Assembly (NCBI RefSeq): GCF_902859945.1
Contig: NZ_CADIKL010000002.1
Location: 124,001-188,000 of the forward strand
Source of the DNA: Paraburkholderia caffeinitolerans
GTDB taxonomy: Bacteria > Pseudomonadota > Gammaproteobacteria > Burkholderiales > Burkholderiaceae
Direction: 5' to 3'
DNA length: 64,000 nt
Shown: piece by piece, positions 8,916 through 16,519 of the stretch
Numbering within the stretch: the first letter of the stretch is position 1
Layout of the letters: the number at the start of each line of letters is the position of its first letter
The notes under the pieces: generated by a model
The model's input: only the letters and a program-made list of their open reading frames with translations
What the model was told of the DNA's origin: nothing
Databases searched by the model: none
Program-made: the position numbers and the translations under genes

Positions 8916-10412
8916 TCAGCGCTCGCGCCACGCCGTTTCCTCATCGAGCGGATAGACCGAGCGCGCAAGGCGCGTGTAGTGAAAGAGCCCATAATCCGAG
9001 CCCGTGACGCCACGGCTGTCGCATTCGACGAGCGCCGCCGCGATCGGCACGAATACCGGCCGGCAATACATGCGCGACTTCAGCAGCAAAAAGCGCGCGC
9101 GGCGCGGATCGATGCCCACGCTCTCGAACACGCCGAGGTCCCACGGTTCATGCGTGCGCTCGGTCACGACGAGCGTGGCCGCGCCCACGTCGAGCACCGC
9201 CGCGCGGCCCATATAGGCGCGCTGCCCGGTATAGGTCGGGCCGGTGATCACATACTCGCCATCGGTGATGGCGCGCACGACACCGGTGGCCATGAATGGC
9301 GCACGCGGCGCAGCGCCCTCGCGCGCAAGCTTGTTGCCGATGCCGAGCGTCACCTTCGCGCCCACGCCCGCTTTGATCAGCGCGGCAACGGCCTCCGGGT
9401 CGCACAGCGGACCGCTCACCATGCCGGTTAGACCCTGTGCGAGCGCCGCTTCGAGCAAATCCATCGTGTCGCACGTGCCGCCCGACATGCAATTGTCGCC
9501 GTGATCGAGCAGGAGCACGGGCTTGCCCGTGCTTTGCGCTTCCTGCGCGAGTCGCCCCGCTTGCGCGACCGACTCCGCGAGCGGCGGGCTACGATAGACG
9601 AACTCGCCGCGCTCGTCCCAGATCTGCCGTGCGATGCGCTCGGCCACCGCCTCGGCCGCTGCGGCATCGCCGTCGCCCACGACCACCACGCTGATGCACG
9701 GCGCGGGAATGTCCGCGAGCGAGAAGCCCGCAAGCACCGATACGGCGAGCATGCCCTCGGCTTCGGCGGCGCGCGCGGCCTCGACGGCGCGGCGCATCGC
9801 GCCATCGGCGTTCGAACTGCGCAGCGTCGAGGTAAGCAGCGGCGGACGCCGCCACGCGAGCACCGGGCGCGCGCGCCCTTTCATGCGCGCAAACAGCAGG
9901 CGCGCGGCGTGCTCGCCCGTCTCGTACATGTCCACGTGCGGATAGGTCTTGAAGCTCACGATCACGTCCGCGTGATCGATCATCTTCTGCGTGACGTTGC
10001 CGTGCAGATCGAGCGCAACCGCAATCGGCGCATCGGGCAGCGCCGCGCGCACGCGTTCGAGCAAATCGCCTTCGCCATCCGGCGTCTGTTCCGCGACCAT
10101 CGCGCCATGCAAGTCGAGCAAGACCGCATCGCAGCCCGGCGCAGCGGCAACGATTGCCTCGCAGATCGCTGCGTATGCAGCGGCGGCCACCGGCCCGCTC
10201 GGATTCGCCGATGCCGACACCGGCGTGACGATCTGCGCGCCCTCGTGCTCGGCCGCATCGATGAACGCCGACATGGCCGTGCGCATACCCTTGTTCTCGC
10301 GATACGCGCCCTCGCCCCATGCAGGGCCGTTGCCGCCGAACGCGGCCAGCGGCGTCGCGACCGGCGAGAACGTATTGGTCTCGTGATTCATGCGGGCAAT
10401 GAGAATTTTCAT
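8916..10412 (-). CDS. M81 family metallopeptidase (MlrC-like), copy 2
   Basis: 498-aa paralogue of the neighbouring M81 protein. It has the same signatures (RMNHETNTFSP at the start, LLDLHGAMV, ALDLHGNV, TYPHVDMYETGEHAARL, LLDHGDNCMSGGTCDT) but clearly diverged, so this is not a recent duplication. The ATG at 10412 is preceded by GGAGATCG; the frame is open further upstream, but that extension lies over the ABC ATPase gene and is ignored. It sits 26 bp downstream of livF. Two different M81 enzymes in one operon suggest sequential cleavage or two related substrates. Confidence 0.88.
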   Translation of the reverse strand: MKILIARMNHETNTFSPVATPLAAFGGNGPAWGEGAYRENKGMRTAMSAFIDAAEHEGAQIVTPVSASANPSGPVAAAAYAAICEAIVAAAPGCDAVLLDLHGAMVAEQTPDGEGDLLERVRAALPDAPIAVALDLHGNVTQKMIDHADVIVSFKTYPHVDMYETGEHAARLLFARMKGRARPVLAWRRPPLLTSTLRSSNADGAMRRAVEAARAAEAEGMLAVSVLAGFSLADIPAPCISVVVVGDGDAAAAEAVAERIARQIWDERGEFVYRSPPLAESVAQAGRLAQEAQSTGKPVLLLDHGDNCMSGGTCDTMDLLEAALAQGLTGMVSGPLCDPEAVAALIKAGVGAKVTLGIGNKLAREGAAPRAPFMATGVVRAITDGEYVITGPTYTGQRAYMGRAAVLDVGAATLVVTERTHEPWDLGVFESVGIDPRRARFLLLKSRMYCRPVFVPIAAALVECDSRGVTGSDYGLFHYTRLARSVYPLDEETAWRER

Positions 10413-10438
10413 TCGATCTCCGTGCCGGGGCGCGTCGC

Positions 10439-11140
10439 TTACACAACGCCAACGCCCAGATAGCGGTCCTTGACCGCATGATCGGCAGCGAACGCCGCGT
10501 TGCTGCCTTCGTAGACAATCACGCCTTGCTCGATGATGTAATGCCGGTCGGCAAGCTGCGTGCAGACTTCGAGATTCGGCTCGACGAGCAGGATCGCCAC
10601 GCCCGAAGTCTTGATCTGCTTGAGTTGATCGACGATCTCCTCGACGATCACGGGCGCGAGCCCTTCCACGGGCTCGTCCAGCATCAGAAGGCGCGGATGG
10701 TTCATCAGCGCGCGCCCGATCGCGAGCATCTGCTGCTCGCCGCCCGAGAGCTGCCCGCCGCCGTTCGTGCGCCGCTCCTGCAGGCGCGGAAAGATGCGAT
10801 AGATGTCGGCGAGTTGCCATGGCGAGGCCTTGCGCGCGGCAAGGCGCAGGTTCTCCTCCACAGTCAGCAGCCGGAAGATGCCGCGATGCTCGGGCACGAA
10901 GCACAGCCCGGCCGCCGCAATGCGATGCGGCGGCTGCCCGCCGATGGCCTTGCCCGCGAACGACACGGTGCCGCCGCGCGGCGCGACCACGCCCGCAACC
11001 GTCTTGAGCGTGGTGGACTTGCCCGCGCCGTTGCGGCCGAGCAGCGTGACCGTTTCACCCTCGTTCACCTGCAGCGACACGCCCTGCAGAACGTGGCTTT
11101 TGCCGTAATACGCGTGGACCTCACGCACGTCGAGCATCAT
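10439..11140 (-). CDS. livF: Branched-chain-type ABC transporter ATPase LivF
   Basis: 233-aa cytoplasmic ATPase of a Liv (HAAT) importer. Walker A is GRNGAGKST, the signature LSGGEQQMLAIGRAL, Walker B LLMLDEPVEGLAP, and the switch region LLVEPN carries N where most ABC ATPases have H, as is usual for LivF. The ATG overlaps the livG stop as ATGA, indicating translational coupling. The operon order is binding protein, livH, livM, livG, livF, then two M81 peptidases. Confidence 0.93.
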   Translation of the reverse strand: MMLDVREVHAYYGKSHVLQGVSLQVNEGETVTLLGRNGAGKSTTLKTVAGVVAPRGGTVSFAGKAIGGQPPHRIAAAGLCFVPEHRGIFRLLTVEENLRLAARKASPWQLADIYRIFPRLQERRTNGGGQLSGGEQQMLAIGRALMNHPRLLMLDEPVEGLAPVIVEEIVDQLKQIKTSGVAILLVEPNLEVCTQLADRHYIIEQGVIVYEGSNAAFAADHAVKDRYLGVGVV

Positions 11141-11904
11141 GCGCGGCCTCCCGTGATCATGTTGCCGAGATAGGCGCTGCGCACGCGCTCGTCGCCGCGA
11201 ATCGCGTCGGGCTTGCCTTCCACCAGCACGCGGCCCTGCTGCATCACCGTGATGGTGTCGGAGATGTCCATCACGATGCCCATGTTGTGTTCGATTAGCA
11301 CTACCGTGTATTCGTCGCGCAGGCCGCGAATCAGCGCCTTCATGTCGTCGAGATCGTCGACGCCCATGCCCGAAGTGGGTTCGTCGAGAAACACGGCGCG
11401 CGGCCGCGCCGCCAGCGCCATGCCCACCTCCAGACGCCGCTGCTGGCCGTGCGAGAGCACGCCAGCGGCCGTATCGGCGAAACGCTGCAACGCGAGGCGC
11501 TCCAGCACGCGCTCCACCGTTTCCGTATGGGCGAGCGCGCCGCGCGGCGGCGTCCACGCATTGAGCGCGCGACGCGATTGCACGCCCTGCGCTGCCACGC
11601 GCAGGTTCTCGCGCACGCTCAGGTTCTGGAACAGGCTCGTCACCTGGAACGAACGGGCGATGCCGCGCCGCACGCGCTTGTAGTCGGGCTCGCGCGTGAT
11701 GTCGTGGCCATCGAACACGATGGTGCCCGCCGTGATCGGCACCGTGCCCGTGAGCACGTGAAACAGCGTGGTTTTGCCCGCACCGTTGGGGCCAATCACC
11801 GAATGCACCGTGCGCGGCGCAATGCGCAGATCCACGCCGGAGAGCGCCGTGAACTTTCCGTAGCGCTTGACGATGCCCGTGGCGTTGAGAATCGCTTCGC
11901 TCAT
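11137..11904 (-). CDS. livG: Branched-chain-type ABC transporter ATPase LivG
   Basis: 255-aa ATPase partner of LivF. Walker A is GPNGAGKTT and Walker B AVFLDEPTSGMG. The signature region reads LSHGQQRRLEVGMAL, with H in place of the usual G in L-S-G-G, as in many LivG proteins. LIEHNMGIVMDISD is the H-loop. It overlaps livM upstream and livF downstream by four bases (ATGA) each, so the three genes should be translated as one unit. Substrate class cannot be read from the ATPase. Confidence 0.93.
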   Translation of the reverse strand: MSEAILNATGIVKRYGKFTALSGVDLRIAPRTVHSVIGPNGAGKTTLFHVLTGTVPITAGTIVFDGHDITREPDYKRVRRGIARSFQVTSLFQNLSVRENLRVAAQGVQSRRALNAWTPPRGALAHTETVERVLERLALQRFADTAAGVLSHGQQRRLEVGMALAARPRAVFLDEPTSGMGVDDLDDMKALIRGLRDEYTVVLIEHNMGIVMDISDTITVMQQGRVLVEGKPDAIRGDERVRSAYLGNMITGGRA

Positions 11905-12977
11905 TGCGGCTCCTTACCCTCTGCACTCGCAGGGCTCGCGGGCGCATCCGTGCTTTCGCCACCGCGGTCGTCCGTACGACGCAAGCCCGCCGCAATCCGC
12001 TCGCCCAAGCCCCACAAACCGCGCTGCATAAAGAGGCTCACGGCGATCAGCACGAGGCCGAGCAGCAACAGCCAGCGCGGCCACAGGGTCGAGAGCCAGT
12101 CGGCGGCCAGCACGTAGAACGCCGCGCCGATCACCGAAGCGAACAGGTTGTCGCTGCCGCCAATCACGGTCATCAGCAGGATCATCTCGCTCGTGTGGTA
12201 GTCGATGTTGGAGAGCGGCGCGATGCCGGTCATCATCGCGTGCAGGGCGCCCGCGAGACCCGTGACCGCGCCCGAGATCACGAACGCCATGAGCTTGAAA
12301 CGGCTCACGTGATAACCGGCGGCGCCCGCGCGCGCCTCGTTGTCGCGAATGGCGAGCAGCGTGCGCCCAAACACCGAATTCGAAACGCGCACCATCAGTG
12401 CGAACACGACGATGAACACCACCGCCACGAAGCCGTAGTATTGCCACGGCGTGTCGAGCGAAACGAGCGTATGCGCTCCGAGCGAAAGAGCGGGACGCGG
12501 AATGTCGAGCAGGCCGTTGTCGCCGCCTGTCACATCGGGCATCGAGTACGCGAGAAAATAGAAGAGCTGGCCGAACGCGAGCGTCAACATCACGAAATAG
12601 GTGCCCCTCTGTCGAATGGAAAACCAGCCGACGAGCGCCGCCGCGATCGCACCCAGCACGCTCGCCACCGCGAGCGCCGCGAACACGGAAGGCACCCCGT
12701 GAGTGAGCACGAGACCTGCGGCGTAGCTGCCGAGGCCAAAGAAGCTCCCCTGGCCGAACGAGAGCAGCCCCGTGTAGCCAAGCAGCAAATTGCAGCCGAG
12801 CGCCGCAAGCGCGAACACCAGTACTTCGGTCGCGAGCGAGCCCGAGCGCATCGTGAGCGGCAGCGCACCCGCCACCACGATTGCAAGCAATACGTAGCGG
12901 TAACGATGCAGCATGCCCATCGGCCCGCTCGCGTCTTGCGCGCGGGCGGCGGCGGCAAGCTTGGTCGATTCGATCAT
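11901..12977 (-). CDS. livM: Branched-chain-type ABC transporter permease LivM
   Basis: 358-aa inner-membrane permease with about 9-10 hydrophobic helices and a polar C-terminal tail of about 35 residues rich in D, E, S and A. The family element GYTGLLSFGQGSFFGLGSYAAG is split here by position: GYTGLLSFGQ at about residues 68-77. The EARAGAAGYHVSRFKLMAF coupling-helix region contacts the ATPases. Four-base overlaps occur with livH upstream and livG downstream. The roughly 30-residue N-terminal extension before the first helix is a little longer than usual. Confidence 0.92.
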   Translation of the reverse strand: MIESTKLAAAARAQDASGPMGMLHRYRYVLLAIVVAGALPLTMRSGSLATEVLVFALAALGCNLLLGYTGLLSFGQGSFFGLGSYAAGLVLTHGVPSVFAALAVASVLGAIAAALVGWFSIRQRGTYFVMLTLAFGQLFYFLAYSMPDVTGGDNGLLDIPRPALSLGAHTLVSLDTPWQYYGFVAVVFIVVFALMVRVSNSVFGRTLLAIRDNEARAGAAGYHVSRFKLMAFVISGAVTGLAGALHAMMTGIAPLSNIDYHTSEMILLMTVIGGSDNLFASVIGAAFYVLAADWLSTLWPRWLLLLGLVLIAVSLFMQRGLWGLGERIAAGLRRTDDRGGESTDAPASPASAEGKEPQ

Positions 12978-13834
12978 GTGGCTCTCCCGAGCAGTCCGTT
13001 CGGGCGCAGCAGCAGCACCGCCGCCATGGCCACATAGATCATCAGTTGCGCGCCCTGCGGCCAGATCGTGCTCATCAGGCTTTGCACGATGCCCACCAGC
13101 AGGCCGCCCACGAGTGCGCCAAGAAAGTTGCCCATGCCGCCCACCACGACCACCACGAAGGCCACGCTCAACGCTTCGAGGCCCATGAACGGATCGACCC
13201 CGCGAATGGGCGCAGCCAGTACGCCCGCGAGCGCCGCCGTGGCCGCGCCGAGCGCGAACACGAGACTGAATACGCGCGTCACGTTAATGCCGAGCAGCGA
13301 GACCATCTCCGAGGACTCGCTGCCCGCGCGCACCGCACTGCCGAGCCGCGTGCCTTCCAGCACCCACCAAAGCAGCGCGGCGAGCACGGCAGTGAAGCCG
13401 ATCACGAAGAGGCGATACTTCGGATAAACGAAGCTGCCCCAGATGACCACGCCGTTGAGTATGTCGGGCACGGCCACGTTGTCGCCGAGCGGCCCCCACG
13501 CGAGGATCGCGCACTCCTGGATCACGAGCGCGAGGCCAACCGTGGCGAGAATATGGAACTCGTGATGATGTGCGTAGATGTGGCGCAGCACGAGCTTTTC
13601 GACGATCCACGCGAGTACGCCCACCACGAGCGGTACAACCGCGAGCGAGAGCCAGAAGCTGCCCGACCATTGCAGCGTCTGATAGCAGAAGTACGCGCCA
13701 AGCAGATAAAACGCGCCATGCGCGAAGTTCACGAAGCGCAACAGACCGAAGACAATCGAAAGGCCAACCGCCAACAGGAAATACAGCATGCCGACACCGA
13801 TTCCATTGATGATCTGCAGCAGATAGACATTCAT
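12974..13834 (-). CDS. livH: Branched-chain-type ABC transporter permease LivH
   Basis: 286-aa permease with about eight membrane helices. MNVYLLQIINGIGVGMLYFL at the start is the typical LivH opening, followed by GLSIVFGLLRFVNFAHGAFY. SEMVSLLGINVTRVF is the cytoplasmic coupling loop and GGMGNFLGALVGGLLVG the C-terminal signature. The frame is open to an ATG 33 bases further upstream, but the protein starting at 13834 matches the family length. It lies 112 bp downstream of the binding-protein gene and overlaps livM by 4 bp. Confidence 0.92.
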   Translation of the reverse strand: MNVYLLQIINGIGVGMLYFLLAVGLSIVFGLLRFVNFAHGAFYLLGAYFCYQTLQWSGSFWLSLAVVPLVVGVLAWIVEKLVLRHIYAHHHEFHILATVGLALVIQECAILAWGPLGDNVAVPDILNGVVIWGSFVYPKYRLFVIGFTAVLAALLWWVLEGTRLGSAVRAGSESSEMVSLLGINVTRVFSLVFALGAATAALAGVLAAPIRGVDPFMGLEALSVAFVVVVVGGMGNFLGALVGGLLVGIVQSLMSTIWPQGAQLMIYVAMAAVLLLRPNGLLGRAT

Positions 13835-13946
13835 GGCATGCGTAGCGCAAGAGTGACGGTCGTGCACGCGGCAGGCCTGCCGCGCGCGTCTTACCTCATA
13901 TGAAACTGAGGATTCCGATGGATGGGGGTGGCTCGCGATGGACCGA

Positions 13947-15158
13947 TCAGGCCATCTTGCACCCAGTCTTGTCGAGCGGCAGGAACGACTGGCCGGAGCT
14001 CACGATGTCCATGTAATCGTCGGCGTTCTTCATTTTGGACTTGGGCTTGCCCTTGAGCAGGTAGTAGTTCTTCAGCACCTGATGATCGCCCTTGCGGATC
14101 TCCTCGGGACCGGTGAGTCCGGCGTATTTCATGCCTTCGAGTGTCGCAATCACCTTCTTCGGATCGGTGTCGCCCGCCTTGATCATCCCGTCGAGCAGAA
14201 TCTTCGTACCAATGTACGCCCCCGCGAGGCTATAGGTCGGATTCGACTTGTAGGCAGCCTGGGTGCGCTGCACGAGGTCGTGATTGAGCGGCGAGTCGAT
14301 GCCGTGCCAGTACTGCGCGCCGAAATACACACCGTCGCACAGGTCCGCACCCAGCGCCTCGAACTGCTCGAGCCCCGAGGCCCACGCCATCAGTATCGTG
14401 CAGTTGTTCTTCATGCCGAAGCTCGCGGCCTGGCGCAGCGCATCGGACGACTGCGAACCGAAATTCAGCAGCAGCAGCACGTCGGGCTTGGCCGCCACGG
14501 CGTTGGTCAGATAGCCGCTAAATTCTTTTTCGGTGAGCGAGTGGTAGCTGTTGCCCACATGCTCGATGCCCTTCTCCTTGAACACGGCCTTCGCGGCGGA
14601 AAGCAAGCCGTCGCCGAACACGTATTGCGGCGTGATGGTGTACCAGCGCTTCGCCTTGGGCAGCATCTGAATAAGCGGGCGCACGGTCTGGTCGATCGCG
14701 CCGAAAGTCGGCACCGACCAGCGAAACGTACTGGTATTGCAATCCTTGCCCGTAATTTCGTCCGCACCCGCGGTCGTGAAGAACACGCCGCCGCTCTTGT
14801 CCACTTCCTTGCCCATGGCCAGCGCCTCGGAGGACAACACGCCGCCCACGAAATAGCGCACGCCCTTTTGCTGCTCGATCTCCTGCACGCGGCGCACCGC
14901 CGTGGCGGGCTGGCCTTGGGTGTCGAGCGTGGTGTAGCCGAGCGGCAGTCCGAGCACCTTGCCGTACTGGTTGACCACCAGCTTCATGCCGAGATCCGCG
15001 TATTTGCCATTGGCCGCGAATGGACCCGACATCGGCACGGGGCAGGCCAGTTGGAGGGACGACGCGGTTTGCGCGAATGCGCGCGTGGAGGAAAGGACGC
15101 CCAACGCGCCCGGCATGGCCGACAGCGCGGCCAGTTTCAACAGTTCTCGGCGATTCAA
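13947..15158 (-). CDS. Liv-type periplasmic substrate-binding protein with Tat-like signal
   Basis: Periplasmic binding protein of the Leu/Ile/Val type I fold (about 403 aa), first gene of the reverse transporter operon. The proposed start is the TTG at 15158, because CAGGAG lies 7 bases upstream and the product then begins MNRRELLKLAALSAMPG, a twin-arginine-like signal ending at AFAQTA. An ATG at 15185 in the same frame has no visible ribosome site. The mature part has GPFAANGKYADLGMKL and GVRYFVGGVLSSEAL. Homologues in this group bind amides, urea or amino acids; the ligand is not determinable here. Confidence 0.88.
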   Translation of the reverse strand: MNRRELLKLAALSAMPGALGVLSSTRAFAQTASSLQLACPVPMSGPFAANGKYADLGMKLVVNQYGKVLGLPLGYTTLDTQGQPATAVRRVQEIEQQKGVRYFVGGVLSSEALAMGKEVDKSGGVFFTTAGADEITGKDCNTSTFRWSVPTFGAIDQTVRPLIQMLPKAKRWYTITPQYVFGDGLLSAAKAVFKEKGIEHVGNSYHSLTEKEFSGYLTNAVAAKPDVLLLLNFGSQSSDALRQAASFGMKNNCTILMAWASGLEQFEALGADLCDGVYFGAQYWHGIDSPLNHDLVQRTQAAYKSNPTYSLAGAYIGTKILLDGMIKAGDTDPKKVIATLEGMKYAGLTGPEEIRKGDHQVLKNYYLLKGKPKSKMKNADDYMDIVSSGQSFLPLDKTGCKMA

Positions 15159-15217
15159 GTTGAGGCTCCTGGTAAGGAAACACATACGCGACGCGGTCGA
15201 CTGCCAGGCGGTGGATA

Positions 15218-15237
15218 CTATTTATCATGATAAATAG
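15218..15237. promoter_or_regulatory. Perfect 20-bp palindrome, probable GntR operator
   Basis: CTATTTATCATGATAAATAG equals its own reverse complement over all 20 bases. It lies in the gap between the divergent binding-protein gene (start 15158) and the gntR gene (start 15321), 60 and 84 bp from the two starts. GntR/FadR regulators bind short dyads in such positions and often repress both directions. It is strikingly AT-rich against GC-rich surroundings. Binding by the adjacent GntR is inference. Confidence 0.7.
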
Positions 15238-15320
15238 AATGAACCTGATCCTAGGTTTAACCCATTCGACTGTCAATCGGTCAAAATGCGAGTGCACGCA
15301 CCCAACACGGAGTCTCGAAG

Positions 15321-16169
15321 ATGATCACGAAGCGCGTCAGATCGGGGCCCGCCGGCGAAGTCAAGCAACCCGTCAAGCAGCCCAAACGCGGCGATCTCGT
15401 CGCCGAGGCCATCAAGCGCCTCATTACCGAAAAGGACCTGCGGCCCGGCGACCGCCTGCCGCAAGAAGCCGAACTGCAGCAGCTCTACTCGGTCAGCAAG
15501 GGCACGATCCGCGAGGCGCTCAAGTCGCTCGAAGTGCAAGGGCTCATCAAGGTCACGACGGGTCCAGGCGGCGGAGGCATGGTGGTGGAAGTGCCGCTCG
15601 ACCGCACGCTTCAACTTCTGCAGAACTATCTATTTTTCAAGGACGTGTCGATCGACGATATTTATCAGGTGCGCCAGTCGCTGGAGCCCGAACTGGCGGC
15701 GGGCGCGGTCCCGCACCTGAGCGAAGACGATTTCGCTGCGCTCGAAGCGAACATCGAATGCTGCGACGGCGCAAGCGGCCCCGACGACCACAACCATCTC
15801 GTACGCCAGCGCCAGGAGGACATGACCTTTCACGACATTCTCGCAGAGGCGAATCCGAATCCGTTCCTGCGCTTCATTTGCGAATTGATCAACGAAATGA
15901 TCCGGCAACTGATCGAATTCAGAAACGACACCCCGATCGCGGATCACCGGCGCTTTGGCGCGACAAATTCGAAGATTCATCGCCAGATCCTGCAGGCCGC
16001 GCGCGAGCGCGACGTGGAGCGCGTGCGCGCGCTGATGGTCGAACACATGACTGAAGCGCCGAAGCACGTCAAGCGCATGAAAGGCAAATTGCGCGGCCGG
16101 CTGATATTGGACTCGGAAATTCGCAAACGCACACGTGCGATCGTGGCCACTGTCGAGAAGGACGTGTAG
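15321..16169 (+). CDS. GntR family regulator, FCD (FadR-like) subfamily
   Basis: 282-aa transcription factor. The winged helix spans about residues 22-95 with RPGDRLPQEAELQQLYSVSK and GTIREALKSLEVQGLI. The FCD ligand domain follows (about 105-245), with DIYQVRQSLEPELAA and HDILAEANPNPFLR, where D and H residues normally bind a metal and a carboxylate. It has a basic N-terminal tail and a basic C-terminal extension (RKRTRAI). GGAG precedes the ATG. It is divergent from the transporter/M81 operon across a perfect palindrome, so it probably controls that operon and itself. Confidence 0.9.
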   Translation: MITKRVRSGPAGEVKQPVKQPKRGDLVAEAIKRLITEKDLRPGDRLPQEAELQQLYSVSKGTIREALKSLEVQGLIKVTTGPGGGGMVVEVPLDRTLQLLQNYLFFKDVSIDDIYQVRQSLEPELAAGAVPHLSEDDFAALEANIECCDGASGPDDHNHLVRQRQEDMTFHDILAEANPNPFLRFICELINEMIRQLIEFRNDTPIADHRRFGATNSKIHRQILQAARERDVERVRALMVEHMTEAPKHVKRMKGKLRGRLILDSEIRKRTRAIVATVEKDV

Positions 16170-16519
16170 CGCGCATTAGCGCGGCTTTATATCGATAGTT
16201 TAATCCGGGGTGCCTCCTGCGCGCCCCGCGCTCGACTCCCCCCCGCCCCCCAGACTCACGCTCCCGACATTGCCGCCCCCCTGCGCCCGATCAATAACAG
16301 TTAATGCCCGCCGTGATAACGTTTTCGATTAGAGACAGCGGCAGGAAATCGATACATCTCGTAGATTCCCACCGATCACGTTAGCAAAAAATTCTCGCCC
16401 TGCTGTTCTCGCGAGATTTCAAACTTAATAATCCGGATTTATAACTCGCACTCTCCTCTACGCGCATCCGGATTTTTTCATTCTGCATAACTGAATTATT
16501 AAAACCCGGGGAACAGATC
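16170..16519. other. 350-bp non-coding gap upstream of the T6SS island
   Basis: No credible gene. The first 100 bases contain C-rich tracts. The last 140 bases are AT-richer and hold a dyad of ATCCGGAT units (separate entry) and GGGGA ahead of the vgrG GTG. This is the likely promoter and leader of the vgrG operon and marks the boundary between the catabolic block and the secretion island. Confidence 0.6.
16430..16478 (+). terminator. Inverted repeat with T-run, possible terminator or operator
   Basis: AATCCGGAT at 16430-16438 and its complement ATCCGGATT at 16466-16474 flank a 27-base loop and run into six T at 16473-16478. The T-run suggests an intrinsic terminator for a transcript entering from gntR. 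However, the loop is long and each arm is itself palindromic (ATCCGGAT), so a pair of protein-binding sites before vgrG is equally possible. Confidence 0.4.

Noticed and set aside
10439-11995. 518-codon minus-strand frame making LivF appear much longer
   Set aside because: The upstream part overlaps livG in another frame and has no ABC motifs; the ATGA overlap at 11140 gives the proper LivF start.
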